Assembly (NCBI GenBank): GCA_009377375.1
Contig: WHUE01000029.1
Location: 1 to 42,005 of the forward strand
Source of the DNA: Alphaproteobacteria bacterium
Lineage (GTDB): Bacteria > Pseudomonadota > Alphaproteobacteria > MPNO01 > UBA2964
Direction: 5' to 3'
Length of the DNA: 42,005 nucleotides
This document shows positions 41,331 through 42,005 of the stretch, in pieces (within the stretch, counting starts at the first letter, position 1; every line of letters starts with the position of its first letter). A program made the translations under genes and the position numbers. The notes under the pieces were generated by a model, which worked only from the letters and a program-made list of their open reading frames with translations, had not been told where the DNA came from and made no database searches.

Positions 41331-42005
41331 GGTATTCGGCGCGTCTTTCGCGATTTTCCTCGACGACTTCCACCGGAGCGCGGGCAACGAAATTCTCGTT
41401 GGAAAGTTTCTTGTCCAGCTTGCCGACCTCGCCGTCGAGCTTCTCGATCTCCTTCCGCAGGCGCGCCTGCTCCTGGACGATGTCGATAACGTCGCCGAGC
41501 GGCAGGAAGTAGGTCGTTTCTTCCAGCACGATCTGAACCGCGGCCTTCGGCGGAGCGCCGTCCAGAAGCCGAATCGGCTGAATCCGCGCAAGCCGGCGGA
41601 TCAGCTCGCCATGCGCCTCCAGCCGCCGTTCGGTTTCGTTGCTCGCGCCGGCAGCCACGAGCTCGATCTTCGCCCCCGGCGGCACGTTCATCTCCGCCCG
41701 GACGGCGCGGATGTCGGAGATCAGCCGGATCACCCAGCCCATCTCGTCCCGCGCCGCCGCATCGACCAGCGACGGGCCGAGCCGCGGCCAGACGGCGTGG
41801 ATCAGCGCAGCGCCCCGCCCGTCCTCGGGGCCGCGCTTCTCCCACAGCTCCTCGGTCACGAACGGCATGACCGGGTGCATCAGATGCAGCAGCGTGTCCA
41901 GCGCCCAGGCGGTGCAGGCCCGGGTCTCCGCCCGCGCCCCGACGTCGTCGCCGGCGAGGATCGGCTTGGTGAATTCCGGCGGGGGCCACGGAATGGTCAC
42001 ACGCG
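41278..42005 (-). CDS. valS: Valyl-tRNA synthetase, C-terminal part, truncated by window end
   Basis: Only the last 242 codons are present; the catalytic domain lies beyond the window. Visible are the end of the anticodon-binding domain (EFTKPILAGDDVGARAETRA, LHLMHPVMPFVTEELWEKRG) and the C-terminal coiled-coil arm (LGDVIDIVQEQARLRKEIEK, then SNENFVARAPVEVVEENRER) that contacts tRNA. The stop is at 41278. The residues just before EFTKPIL (VTIPWPPP) do not resemble the usual CDWY-type segment of ValS. The last 55 bases are an exact repeat, so this join should be treated with care. Confidence 0.9.
   Translation of the reverse strand, partial: RVTIPWPPPEFTKPILAGDDVGARAETRACTAWALDTLLHLMHPVMPFVTEELWEKRGPEDGRGAALIHAVWPRLGPSLVDAAARDEMGWVIRLISDIRAVRAEMNVPPGAKIELVAAGASNETERRLEAHGELIRRLARIQPIRLLDGAPPKAAVQIVLEETTYFLPLGDVIDIVQEQARLRKEIEKLDGEVGKLDKKLSNENFVARAPVEVVEENRERRAEYLSARERLAAALRRLETA
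41951..42005. repeat. 55-bp exact repeat, copy 2 (window end)
   Basis: The final 55 bases duplicate 39899-39953 exactly. The match stops at a G/C difference on the inner side and at the window end on the other. An exact repeat of 55 ending at a contig end is the pattern left by de Bruijn assemblers using a 55-mer. Confidence 0.95.

Overview
The window reads as a high-GC chromosomal contig from an alphaproteobacterium, most likely Rhodospirillales-like. The evidence is gene content and order: dgt-argS-SPOR-nagZ-M50-scpA-scpB, tatABC-serS-pcm-nlpD, yajC-secD-secF-Mth938 and an NDUFAF6-like gene beside trmFO. These are runs I know as a typical alphaproteobacterial backbone. Genes are packed, with many 1-4 bp stop/start overlaps. 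I see no rRNA, tRNA, insertion sequence, phage module or CRISPR array. Taxonomy is inferred from synteny only. Layout: 1-2006 holds the truncated trmFO and a convergent NDUFAF6-like squalene-synthase-fold gene. 2088-8104 is a plus-strand accessory block: hopanoid genes hpnC and hpnE (no hpnD between them), a short PuuD-like membrane protein with a strong terminator, an MFS transporter with a histidine-rich tail, and the chromate transporter chrA. It ends at a 171-bp nested palindrome (8106-8276). 8285-17342 is the minus-strand envelope and secretion backbone: Mth938-like protein, SecF, SecD, YajC, then NlpD, Pcm, SerS, TatC, TatB and TatA, with a DUF815 ATPase facing them. 17458-21072 is an iron-transport insert (FbpC-like ATPase, FbpB-like permease with a Fur-box-like site, VIT/CCC1 family transporter). 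It separates tatA from scpB. 21227-28305 continues the backbone: scpB, scpA, a site-2-type protease, nagZ, SPOR protein, argS and dgt. 28416-32300 on the plus strand carries erpA (apparently leaderless), an exonuclease III, a two-helix small membrane protein overlapping a ThDP enzyme, and a DUF1499 protein. 32301-32933 contains two small minus-strand ORFs (55 and 41 codons), terminator-like hairpins and a 19-bp palindrome. 32934-39642 has ilvD, an orphan TAXI-type binding protein without a signal peptide, an NSS transporter, corA, and two small exported proteins with related C-termini. 39643-42005 is rearranged. A decayed fragment of valS, an ExoL-like glycosyltransferase and the 3' end of valS follow one another. 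The last 55 bases of the window are repeated exactly inside the valS fragment. This looks like an assembly break at a repeated k-mer rather than a biological end. How the genes work together: the two core runs serve Sec/Tat export, chromosome condensation (ScpAB), wall recycling and division (NagZ, SPOR, NlpD) and translation (ArgS, SerS, ValS). The accessory blocks add hopanoid precursor synthesis, metal and chromate efflux, and iron handling. I found no clearly new multi-gene system. The best leads are the nested palindrome, the duplicated valS segment with its inserted glycosyltransferase, the two unlisted small proteins near ilvD, and the small-membrane-protein/ThDP-enzyme pair.
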